Shown piece after piece: positions 28,396-36,004 of a DNA stretch of 44,622 nt; positions within the stretch are counted from its first letter, which is position 1, and every line of letters begins with the position of its first letter. The DNA is from Gemella bergeri ATCC 700627 (GTDB lineage: Bacteria; Bacillota; Bacilli; Staphylococcales; Gemellaceae), in the NCBI RefSeq assembly GCF_000469465.1, contig NZ_KI271798.1, forward strand, positions 1-44,622. The letters are read 5' to 3'. A program made the position numbers and the translations under genes. The notes under the pieces were generated by a model, which made no database searches, was not told the origin of the DNA, and saw nothing but the letters and a program-made list of their open reading frames with translations.

Positions 28396-29220
28396 CTATT
28401 CGCTTTTAGCAGCTATTTTTGCATATTTATCAAGCTCTTGTTCAAATAGTTTTTTAGCCTGTATTTCTTTAATAACTGCATTTACCTGTTCTAACAATTC
28501 TTTATTACTATTATCATTTCCTTTTTTAAAAGCTATTGCCATGCCGGTTGCTTCCGGATCATTTTCCGCTGCAAATGTACTAATTTTAATATCACTATAT
28601 TTATTCATAGCAATTTTTGCTACATCGTCCGGTATCAAAACCACATCAATTTTTTTATTTTTTAAATCTTGTAATAAACTTGGAACATCTGTTAATGCTT
28701 GAATATTTTTATCATCAAGTTTTAATTGTTCTTTAACGTAAGTTTCATAAGTTGATCCTTTTTGAACTCCAACTTTTTTATTTTTCAAATCATCACTAGA
28801 TTTTATTTCTTCACTATCTTTATTTACAACGAATATTCTTTTACTTGTATAATAAATATCGGAAAAGTCAACCGCTTTTTTTCTTTCATCTGTCGGATTA
28901 ACACCTGAAATAACCATATCTACTTTATTTGCATTAAGAGCTGCAATTAACGAATCAAAAGCCATCTCTTGAATTTCTACTTCAACTCCTAATTTTTTAG
29001 CAACTTCTTGTGCTAAATAGATGTCCGCACCTATAACCTTTTTCTGCCCATTTTCTGTTGTTAAAAACTCATAAGGCGGATAATCCGGTGATACACCGAG
29101 AACTATTTTCCCTTTTTCTTTTATTTCTGTTACTTTCGTTTTTGAATTATTTTTTGAACACGCTGTTAACGTGATTATTGTCATTAGTGCTGTTATAAAT
29201 AATAATAATTTTTTCATCAT
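28396..29220 (-). CDS. Amino-acid ABC transporter solute-binding lipoprotein
   Basis: This lipid-anchored receptor belongs to SBP family 3. I chose the ATG at 29220 (GGAG site at 6 bases); the frame runs 21 codons further into the T-box terminator. The signal peptide ends in the lipobox LTAC. The domain begins GKIVLGVSPDYPPYEF with IGADIYLAQEVAKKLGVEVEIQ and VDMVISGVNPTDERKK. The T-box suggests that the ligand is an amino acid, since control follows the charging of one tRNA. Which one is unclear; the leader allows a Met AUG reading, with low certainty. Confidence 0.93.
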   Translation of the reverse strand: MMKKLLLFITALMTIITLTACSKNNSKTKVTEIKEKGKIVLGVSPDYPPYEFLTTENGQKKVIGADIYLAQEVAKKLGVEVEIQEMAFDSLIAALNANKVDMVISGVNPTDERKKAVDFSDIYYTSKRIFVVNKDSEEIKSSDDLKNKKVGVQKGSTYETYVKEQLKLDDKNIQALTDVPSLLQDLKNKKIDVVLIPDDVAKIAMNKYSDIKISTFAAENDPEATGMAIAFKKGNDNSNKELLEQVNAVIKEIQAKKLFEQELDKYAKIAAKSE

Positions 29221-29272
29221 CTTATTCTCCTTAAATATTTTTTTGAAAAAGTTGTAATTAGTAATTAAAAAA

Positions 29273-29403
29273 TCTCTTTGCAATTAGTTTTACCTAATCA
29301 CAAAGAGACGAATTTACGCGGTGCCACTCTTTTTGATATATTAAATCGCCCGTTTATATAATCCATGGTATTATATAAACTTGTATACAAGCTAAATAAA
29401 AAA
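29273..29403 (-). promoter_or_regulatory. Second, shortened T-box element of the tandem
   Basis: It contains the T-box core AGAGTGGCACCGCG (29317-29330) and a terminator (TCTCTTTG pairing with CAAAGAGA, 29273-29308, then TTTTTT). Only about 70 bases separate it from the first terminator, too few for a standard Stem I. Instead there is a 10-base perfect hairpin TTTATATAAT/ATTATATAAA and the palindrome CTTGTATACAAG. Confidence 0.8.
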
Positions 29404-29620
29404 GTCTTTTTACAATTTATAAAAACTGTAAAAAGACGAATCAAATTCCGCGTTGCCACTTTTTTTGGTATTTAATATACCCACTCGAACTCCTTAAGGC
29501 AGAGTAACCAATTATTTTCATAATCACCAAAAAAGTACGTTCATTTAGAGTAATTGCTAACCTTTCACCAACGTTAACTCGCTAAAAATTTCTTACTAAA
29601 TTACTATTCTTTTCCAAGGC
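29404..29620 (-). promoter_or_regulatory. First, full-length T-box leader of the tandem
   Basis: The T-box core AAGTGGCAACGCGG lies at 29448-29461 and the terminator at 29404-29437 (GTCTTTTTACA pairing with TGTAAAAAGAC, then TTTTTT). Upstream there is room for a full Stem I, with AGTAA and GGTGAAAGG features. The specifier is uncertain; AUG near the 3' side (TAAATGAAC) is one reading. Confidence 0.88.
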
Positions 29621-29639
29621 TTTGTTTTATTTGATAATC

Positions 29640-29668
29640 ATTTTACACCCTAAAAAAATAATTGTCAA
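29640..29668 (-). promoter_or_regulatory. Promoter of the T-box-controlled ABC operon
   Basis: TTGACA and TAAAAT are separated by 17 bases on the minus strand, just upstream of the T-box leader and just past the ECF S-component gene. Confidence 0.75.
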
Positions 29669-29671
29669 GTA

Positions 29672-30256
29672 TTATTTTTGATTTTTTTGATATTTTTTCA
29701 AAATTTTTCGTCCTATTAGTACACCCAGACTACTTAAAGCTATAATAACAACTGCTCCTATAATCATCCAGTGTCCTGAACCGTATTTTATACTTGCATC
29801 CATAGCTTCGGCTGTTTGCCCTCGTTTTACCCAATCACTTTTGTATGAATCGGCAAAAAATATAATAGGAATCCATGCACCACAAGCAAATCCTATATTT
29901 ATAAGACTAAGCGCCAAACATTGGGCAATTACATTAGCATGTCCCATTACTTTTAAAATAATGTCTGCTAAAAATGCAGCTGATATTGACGAAATAAGCC
30001 AAGGAATATAAGCTCCCCCCATTAAAGAGAAGATAATCATGTGTATAATAATAAATATCGTAAATATTCCGAATTTGTTATAATTATAACAAAGATAAAC
30101 AAAAATTGTTCCGGCTAAAAGCCCCCACACTCCCGGTGATACGCTATGCCCAAATGCTCCAAACATACTAGATATCATCATTGCAATTACATATACAACT
30201 ATTGATAAAACTGTAGTCATTCCCAAAAATATATAATCTTTTGTTTTTAGTTTCAT
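29672..30256 (-). CDS. ECF transporter S component (MptE/Trep_Strep family)
   Basis: This is a substrate-binding membrane subunit of an energy-coupling factor importer: a 194-residue protein with about five or six hydrophobic helices. DYIFLGMTTVLSIVVYVIA, GAFGHSVSPGVWGLLAGTIF and GGAYIPWLISSISAAFLAD resemble the Trep_Strep (TIGR02185) group. I chose the ATG at 30256; a GTG four codons earlier is also possible. It is encoded last in an EcfT-EcfA-S operon. The substrate of this group is not settled; the Fur-like box at 32395-32409 suggests an iron- or heme-related cargo. Confidence 0.8.
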   Translation of the reverse strand: MKLKTKDYIFLGMTTVLSIVVYVIAMMISSMFGAFGHSVSPGVWGLLAGTIFVYLCYNYNKFGIFTIFIIIHMIIFSLMGGAYIPWLISSISAAFLADIILKVMGHANVIAQCLALSLINIGFACGAWIPIIFFADSYKSDWVKRGQTAEAMDASIKYGSGHWMIIGAVVIIALSSLGVLIGRKILKKYQKNQK

Positions 30257-30268
30257 TTTTATTTTCAC

Positions 30269-31672
30269 CTATCCTTTCATATTTAAAAATATATCTTTTA
30301 CAATTTCTTTATTTTCTTCCGTTAAATAAAAATCTTTATTTATTTTCCCATCTTCAATATATACTACCCTATTACAAGTTCTATACAAGAATTCGACATC
30401 GTGAGTGGCAATTATTAAAGAACTGTTCTTAGATATGTCCTTTAATATTTCGCTTACCTTATTCATATTTACAAAATCCAGACCACTAGTCGGTTCATCG
30501 AACATTAAAAGTTCAACATTGGACAACGCAGCTATTGCAATAAGTAATCTTTGTTTTTGCCCTCCTGAAAGTTCAAATGGAATTTTTTCTTTTAATTTAT
30601 CAAGAGATAAACTATTTAATAATGTATCAATTCTTTGTATTTCTGCTCCATCATTACCAAACTTTATCTCACTTTCTACAGATTCTGTAAAAAACTGATA
30701 ATCCATATCCTGCATAACTAGAAATGGATTAGAATCTTTTATTATTTCTCCACTGTCCGAAGTTATTATCTTCGTGAACAACCTTAGTAATGTCGTTTTC
30801 CCTGCCCCGTTTTTCCCGATTAAACCTATAATATCTCCTTTAAATATTTCCAAGTTTATATTATTTAAAATACTTTTATAATTTATATCTTGCATCTTAG
30901 CTATCAACTCAGATGAGATAACTTCTTTTTTATTATAAATTTCTAAATTAAACACATCAAGACTTCGAAGCGGTATCTCCTTATTGTTTACTAAATCATA
31001 AATTTTTTTCTCAGATACTTTTCCTTCATTTACCAGCAAAACTTTATCTACCAAATCTTTTAAGTAATGAACTCTATGTTCAGCTATAATTATCGTATAT
31101 CCTGCTATCTTTAACTTTTGTATCAAAGATGTCAGTTTCTTAGTTGTATAAAAATCCAAATTAGAAGATGGCTCATCCAAAATTATCATTTTAGGTTCCA
31201 GGCACAAGCTACAACCTATTGCAATTTTTTGGCGTTCTCCACTGGAAATATAAAAAATATTTTTATCAAGTATACTATCCAATTCTAATAATTCTTTTAT
31301 TTCTTCGTATCTTTCTTGCATTTTTTCCAAAGTTAGTCCATAATTTTCCATAGCAAACACCAACTCACTTGTTGTATTTGTTGTAAAAAAATGTCCTCTA
31401 GGATCTTGGCTGACATAACCAATTTCTTTTGCTATATCAAAAGATTTTTTTTCACTTATATTTTCTTTATTAAATAATATCTCACCGGTTACTTTACCTT
31501 CATACAAAGTTGGAATAAGCCCATTTATTAGATGAACTACAGTCGATTTTCCACTCCCGGATATTCCGGTTAATAAAACACATTCACCCTGTTCAACAAA
31601 AAAACTTACATTCTTCAATACTTTTTTCTTAGAGTTCTTATAAGTGAATGAAACATCATTAAATTCTAACAC
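30269..31672 (-). CDS. ECF transporter energising ATPase with two fused ABC domains
   Basis: The 467-residue protein has two complete cassettes. The first is at about 1-220 (Walker A GISGSGKST, signature ISSGERQKIAIG, Walker B MIILDEPSSNLD). The second is at about 250-467 (Walker A GKNGAGKTT, signature [12 protein letters not shown], Walker B LLMFDEPTSGLD). This is a fused EcfA/A' pair. The start is GTG (31670-31672), 6 bases after a strong GGAGG site, inside the end of the EcfT gene, so the genes are translationally coupled. Confidence 0.93.
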   Translation of the reverse strand: MLEFNDVSFTYKNSKKKVLKNVSFFVEQGECVLLTGISGSGKSTVVHLINGLIPTLYEGKVTGEILFNKENISEKKSFDIAKEIGYVSQDPRGHFFTTNTTSELVFAMENYGLTLEKMQERYEEIKELLELDSILDKNIFYISSGERQKIAIGCSLCLEPKMIILDEPSSNLDFYTTKKLTSLIQKLKIAGYTIIIAEHRVHYLKDLVDKVLLVNEGKVSEKKIYDLVNNKEIPLRSLDVFNLEIYNKKEVISSELIAKMQDINYKSILNNINLEIFKGDIIGLIGKNGAGKTTLLRLFTKIITSDSGEIIKDSNPFLVMQDMDYQFFTESVESEIKFGNDGAEIQRIDTLLNSLSLDKLKEKIPFELSGGQKQRLLIAIAALSNVELLMFDEPTSGLDFVNMNKVSEILKDISKNSSLIIATHDVEFLYRTCNRVVYIEDGKINKDFYLTEENKEIVKDIFLNMKG

Positions 31673-32348
31673 TGTTCACCCCTCCTAATAAAAATATAAA
31701 TATTAAAAGAATAATGACTAGAAAAATATAATCAAATGTTCTCATTTTAACGTTATAAAATGATGTTCTTTTATTCGGTGACTCGACTCCTTTAGTCATC
31801 GCTGTCGCTGTCATTTCCTCAGCAATCAAATTCATTCTCATTAGCACCGGAACTATCCAATATTCTAAATATTTTAGGGGTTCTTTAGGTGTAAGGATAA
31901 TATTTCTCATTTTTAATGACTCCCTTATCATCTTTATTTCTGTTTTATATGTTGGAAAAAATCTAAGCGTAACAGTAACACTCAACATTAATTTTTTAGG
32001 AAGACGAATTTGTTCAAATGCTGATAACAATTCATTACTTTTAACAGCACTAACTAAAATATAAGAAATCATTGCCACCGGAATCATTCGTAAAAAAATA
32101 TAAACCAATGTTCCGAACAAATTAGCAAGTAATGCCATATTACTAATAGCAATAAGATATGCTAATACAGAAAATATAATATAAGCAATTAAAAATTTTA
32201 AAACTTGTTTATAGCGTCGATAAATAAGCAAAACAAATACTGCAAGTCCTAAACAAATTCCTTCGTAAAGTAAACCCTTTCCTAAAAATATAATAACCGG
32301 AAATATTAAATTTAGAATAACAAGCGTTAATGGATTCAATTTTGTCAT
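31659..32348 (-). CDS. ECF transporter transmembrane component EcfT (CbiQ family)
   Basis: The 229-residue membrane scaffold couples the ATPases to the S component. It has about five helices and a cytoplasmic coupling region with VTLRFFPTYKTEIKMIRESLKMR and MTKGVESPNKRT, the latter a variant of the conserved Ala-Arg-Gly motif. It is the first gene of the operon, behind an AGGAGG site and the Fur-box promoter, and overlaps the ATPase gene by 14 bases. Confidence 0.9.
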   Translation of the reverse strand: MTKLNPLTLVILNLIFPVIIFLGKGLLYEGICLGLAVFVLLIYRRYKQVLKFLIAYIIFSVLAYLIAISNMALLANLFGTLVYIFLRMIPVAMISYILVSAVKSNELLSAFEQIRLPKKLMLSVTVTLRFFPTYKTEIKMIRESLKMRNIILTPKEPLKYLEYWIVPVLMRMNLIAEEMTATAMTKGVESPNKRTSFYNVKMRTFDYIFLVIILLIFIFLLGGVNSVRI

Positions 32349-32387
32349 AACATCCTCCTTTCCTAATACTACAATCTAATTAAATAT

Positions 32388-32416
32388 ATAATATCAATAA
32401 TCATTATCAATGTCAA
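32388..32416 (-). promoter_or_regulatory. Promoter of the ECF operon
   Basis: A consensus TTGACA and TATTAT are separated by exactly 17 bases on the minus strand, 40 bases upstream of the EcfT start. Confidence 0.8.
32395..32409 (-). promoter_or_regulatory. Fur-like operator within the ECF promoter spacer
   Basis: TGATAAT-G-ATTATTG matches the 7-1-7 Fur box (TGATAAT-N-ATTATCA) at 12 of 14 arm positions. It occupies the spacer between -35 and -10, where a bound repressor would block RNA polymerase. Confidence 0.65.
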
Positions 32417-32422
32417 TAATTT

Positions 32423-32478
32423 ATTAAAGAAAATAGTAAAATATACGATTTACTGTCTATTTCACTATTTTCTTTAAT
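32423..32478 (-). terminator. Long-stem terminator of mutS2
   Basis: ATTAAAGAAAATAGT and ACTATTTTCTTTAAT form a perfect 15-base stem with a 26-base loop, just past the mutS2 stop. The T-run is internal to the stem, so efficiency is uncertain. Confidence 0.6.
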
Positions 32479-32485
32479 ATTATAT

Positions 32486-34825
32486 TTATTTCATGTCTAC
32501 GATAGTTGCACCTAAGCCGCCTTCGTTTTGTCCGCCACTTCTAAAACTTTCTACATATCGATTATTTTTTAAATATTCTGCAATATTTTTTCTAAGAATA
32601 CCGGATCCTAACCCATGAATAATCGTAAAAGTATCATATCCTTGAAGTATAACTTTATCCATATAATCTTCAATTTCTCGTATAGCTTCTTCGGTATTTT
32701 TTCCAATAACATTAATCTCTATACCAACTTTTTTCGAACTAACATTGCTTGTGCTGACATATCGTGTTACTTCCTCCGGTTCACTATCAATTTTTCTAAC
32801 TTCTTTTTTCTTAATATTAAGCTTCATTGATCCCATTTTTATTTGTAAGATATTACTATTTATTCCAAGAACAGTGGCACGTTGATTATAACCAAGAACA
32901 AGCACGTCGTCTCCTACCTGAATTTCACTATTATTAAACTGCGGTTTATCTACCAATTGTTTTTGAAGTTTAATATTGTTTTTGGAATTGTCCATGCTAT
33001 GCAATATATCATTTACTTCATGTTGTCTTATACCGGTATTATTTTTAAATTGTTTATAAATTTCAAGTATCTTTTCTTTTTTCTTATCAATTTCTTTGTT
33101 TAATTCTATACTTAATTCATTGTATAAACTTTCTTTATATTCATTATATTTCTCTAAATTTTCACTAAGTGTATTCTTTATTTCATCTATTTCTTTGACA
33201 GTTTTATTAATATATTCTAACTTATAATCATATTCTCTTATATTTTCTGAAAGTTTATCAATAAATAAATTATTTTCTTTTGTATTTTCTTCCAACAAAG
33301 TTGTCGCTTTCTCTATCACTTTTTTATCTAAACCTAACTTAGCAGAAATATTAATGGCATTCGATTTCCCCGGTAGCCCGATAATAAATCTATATGTTGG
33401 TTTTAGTTTTTCAAAATCAAATTCCATAGATGAATTTTTATAGTATTCTGACTCAAAACAATAATTTTTTATTTCCGGATAGTGTGTCGTACATAACAAA
33501 GTTGCTCTTAATGTTTTAAATTTATCTAATAATGCAATAGATAAAACGGCACCCTCACTAGGGTCTGTCCCTGAACATAATTCATCAAGAAGTACCACTG
33601 TTTTACTATTTGTGTTTTCCAGTATACTGATAATATTAGTCATATGCGAAGAAAATGTTGATAAATTATTTTCGATAGATTGCTCATCTCCGATATCAAC
33701 AAATAAATGTTCGAAAAAGCCAACAGTTGATTCTTCTAAAGCCGGAATATAAAAACCTAAATGCGATAAATAAATACATAAACCTACGGTTTTTAAGATT
33801 ACCGTTTTCCCTCCGGTATTTGGTCCGGTAATTATTAGTGAGTTCCCGCTATTGTCCATTATTACATCATTTTTCACCACATTATTAGCGTCTATTAATG
33901 GATTATACGCTTTTTTTAAAATTATTTCTTGATTTTCTACAATATTTTGTTTGTTAAATCCTTTGTTAGCACAAAAATTCATTTTTGAAAAAATAAATTC
34001 AACTTGTGAAAAATTCCATAATGAATTAGTTAATTCATTTGCCCTTGATTTAATTATTTCAGTTGCCTCTTTTAAAATACGTAGTATCTCTTCTTTTTCT
34101 TTTCGTCGCAAAATTCCTATTTCATTATTAATTTCTACATTTTCACGGGGTTCTACGTAAAAAGTATTTCCTGATGCAGATTCATCGTGAATAATACCGC
34201 CAAAGTCATTTTTATGCTCCGGTTTTACTAAAATAACATCTCTATCATTACGTTTTGTTATAATAGCTTCTGTAAGTTTTTTTACGTTAGAGCGAATAAT
34301 ATTTTTCAACACTTGATCACTTTTATTTTTTAAACGTGTTATGTTAACTTTAATGTTTTTCAACTCCAATGAGGCATCAGGTTTTATATAACCGTCTTCA
34401 TCAATTATTCGATCTAAATAACGTTCAATATCTTCAAAATTATCCATTTTTTCTATGTATTTCGTTAAACTATCATATTGTTTATGTTCTTGTTCTTTGA
34501 TAAATAAAAAACGTTTAGTAAATCTATCATACACTATTATATTTCTTAATATATAAAATAATTCTTTTTCTGATAAGATACTGTCAATCTTTGCTTTTTT
34601 TATACTATTTGTATAATTATAAATTTTCAATCTAAATTCATTAGGATATTTACGTAATAAATCATATGCCTCTTCGTTCTCTCGATGAACTTCTACTAAC
34701 TTATTATAGTCTGATATATATTCTAATTGCTGTATCTTTTCTAATGACATTTCTGAATAACAGTATTTATCAATATCTTGTACTACTAAATCTAAGTTTA
34801 GTTTGTGCTTTGTGTTCTTATTCAA
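32486..34825 (-). CDS. mutS2: Endonuclease MutS2
   Basis: This MutS-like ATPase with a C-terminal Smr nuclease domain acts on recombination intermediates or collided ribosomes. The 779-residue protein has the family N-terminal core, Walker A TGPNTGGKT, Walker B VVLLDELCSGTDP, LCTTHYPEIK, a long coiled coil (about 510-610) and the Smr domain at the end (IHGLGSGILRK, GGQNEGGLGATIVDMK). The usual order cvpA-mutS2 is preserved, but a degraded ORF and about 500 AT-rich bases separate them. Confidence 0.95.
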   Translation of the reverse strand: MNKNTKHKLNLDLVVQDIDKYCYSEMSLEKIQQLEYISDYNKLVEVHRENEEAYDLLRKYPNEFRLKIYNYTNSIKKAKIDSILSEKELFYILRNIIVYDRFTKRFLFIKEQEHKQYDSLTKYIEKMDNFEDIERYLDRIIDEDGYIKPDASLELKNIKVNITRLKNKSDQVLKNIIRSNVKKLTEAIITKRNDRDVILVKPEHKNDFGGIIHDESASGNTFYVEPRENVEINNEIGILRRKEKEEILRILKEATEIIKSRANELTNSLWNFSQVEFIFSKMNFCANKGFNKQNIVENQEIILKKAYNPLIDANNVVKNDVIMDNSGNSLIITGPNTGGKTVILKTVGLCIYLSHLGFYIPALEESTVGFFEHLFVDIGDEQSIENNLSTFSSHMTNIISILENTNSKTVVLLDELCSGTDPSEGAVLSIALLDKFKTLRATLLCTTHYPEIKNYCFESEYYKNSSMEFDFEKLKPTYRFIIGLPGKSNAINISAKLGLDKKVIEKATTLLEENTKENNLFIDKLSENIREYDYKLEYINKTVKEIDEIKNTLSENLEKYNEYKESLYNELSIELNKEIDKKKEKILEIYKQFKNNTGIRQHEVNDILHSMDNSKNNIKLQKQLVDKPQFNNSEIQVGDDVLVLGYNQRATVLGINSNILQIKMGSMKLNIKKKEVRKIDSEPEEVTRYVSTSNVSSKKVGIEINVIGKNTEEAIREIEDYMDKVILQGYDTFTIIHGLGSGILRKNIAEYLKNNRYVESFRSGGQNEGGLGATIVDMK

Positions 34826-34839
34826 TTACTACACACTCC

Positions 34840-35025
34840 TTAACATTCCATATTATTAACAATAAATTCTGTATAGATATAATCTTCACTTTCTAACACT
34901 ATATTTTCATTTTTATACTGTTTTTTTACTAATTCTAATGCTTCATCCATATTATCCGCAATCACATTAATTTCTCTAATGCTTACTTCTTTTATTTCTA
35001 TTTTGAAATTTTTTATCTGAAATTT
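34840..35025 (-). pseudogene. DpnD/PcfM-like small protein remnant without a valid start
   Basis: An open stretch of 61 codons ending in TAA reads FKIEIKEVSIREINVIADNM, then DEALELVKKQYKNENIVLES and EDYIYTEF. This matches the pattern of DpnD/PcfM-family small proteins. No ATG, GTG or TTG lies before the conserved part; the expected start position is ATA (35014-35016). An AGGAAGG site lies at 35033-35039, but at the wrong spacing or frame. A one-base change in the six-A run near 35010 would join the two. The function of the family is not established. It lies 15 bases before mutS2. Confidence 0.55.
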
Positions 35026-35040
35026 TTATATACCTTCCTT

Positions 35041-35344
35041 TTTAAAAAAATTCTATAATATTTCTATTCCACAAAATTTAAAGTTATTACCTTTTTATCT
35101 AAATATTATTATTTTTAAGATATAGTTTCTGTAAATATTTTCGAAATAATATATTTCATTAAAAAATATTTAATACAAATTTTTTATAAGCACATTAAAA
35201 CATCAAGTAACTATTTTCAACTATCCCTATACTTTATCTTAATGTAGTATTTTAGAAAGTTTCATCATCACATTTTCCCCAATTAATTCAATAAAAATAT
35301 TATACCATACTTTTTACTGTTTTATATATTTTATATTAAAAAAA
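35041..35344. other. AT-rich gap between the DpnD-like remnant and cvpA
   Basis: Around 300 bases of very AT-rich DNA. I find no ORF, RNA gene or clear promoter hexamers at good spacing. It must hold the mutS2 promoter if mutS2 is not read from cvpA. Confidence 0.5.
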
Positions 35345-35368
35345 GCAATAACCATTTACGATTATTGC
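35345..35368 (-). terminator. Terminator of cvpA
   Basis: GCAATAATC pairs with GGTTATTGC (one G-U pair), followed by seven T residues on the minus strand. Confidence 0.88.
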
Positions 35369-35378
35369 CGTTTGAATA

Positions 35379-35912
35379 TTATTTATTAAAGAATAAACTA
35401 ATTAAACTTTTTGATAATATTGGTGTATTTTTTAATATATATTCAGGTAATGTTGAATTTGTAAATATTGCTGTTTTCCATTCCGGTCTTGGTAAAACAG
35501 TTACAAGATATAATATTAAGAAAACTACCAAATAAATTTCTAAAAATCCCAATACTGCTCCTAATAATCTATCTGTTGTTTTGATTAAAGGTAATTTTCT
35601 TATTACACCTAAAACAGAAGCCAATATTTGTATAATTATTTTAATTAATATAAATATCACAATAAATGAAACTATTCTGTAATATGCTGAAGGTATATTT
35701 AATCCTTTATATACACCTTCTAACCCTTGAGTAACATCTGTTGGTATCGGAATTAAATCTGTAAATAAAAATGCTAAACGGGGGCTAAAAAACATTGAAA
35801 CAATATATCCTATTACTATAGTCCCTAAATAAAATAGTTGAACAATAAATCCACGCTTATATCCCATATAAAGTCCAGCTACTAATAATAACCCTACTAT
35901 TATATCAACCAT
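35379..35912 (-). CDS. CvpA family membrane protein
   Basis: The 177-residue protein has four hydrophobic helices and the family start VDIIVGLLLVAGLYMGYKRGF, followed by FSPRLAFLFTD. A conserved glycine-rich region LLGAVLGFLEIYLVVF follows. CvpA proteins were named for colicin V production and are linked to envelope homeostasis; the function is unclear. It is encoded upstream of mutS2, as in Bacillus and Staphylococcus, but flanked on both sides by terminators, so it is monocistronic here. Confidence 0.88.
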   Translation of the reverse strand: MVDIIVGLLLVAGLYMGYKRGFIVQLFYLGTIVIGYIVSMFFSPRLAFLFTDLIPIPTDVTQGLEGVYKGLNIPSAYYRIVSFIVIFILIKIIIQILASVLGVIRKLPLIKTTDRLLGAVLGFLEIYLVVFLILYLVTVLPRPEWKTAIFTNSTLPEYILKNTPILSKSLISLFFNK

Positions 35913-35961
35913 AAAAACATCCTTTCATACCATTTTTGTTTTATTATATACAACGAACTTT

Positions 35962-35999
35962 AAAAGTAGCATAACCTGATTTAGATATATGCTACTTTT
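35962..35999 (-). terminator. Terminator of the asp23-fakA operon
   Basis: AAAAGTAGCATA and TATGCTACTTTT form a perfect 12-base stem with a 14-base loop and flanking T residues, just past fakA. Confidence 0.88.
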
Positions 36000-36004
36000 T
36001 ATTT

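Noticed and set aside
29340-29370. Start of a small peptide gene at the ATG in the second T-box hairpin
   Set aside because: The ATG lies in the loop of a perfect hairpin, has no ribosome binding site and leads to only a few codons.
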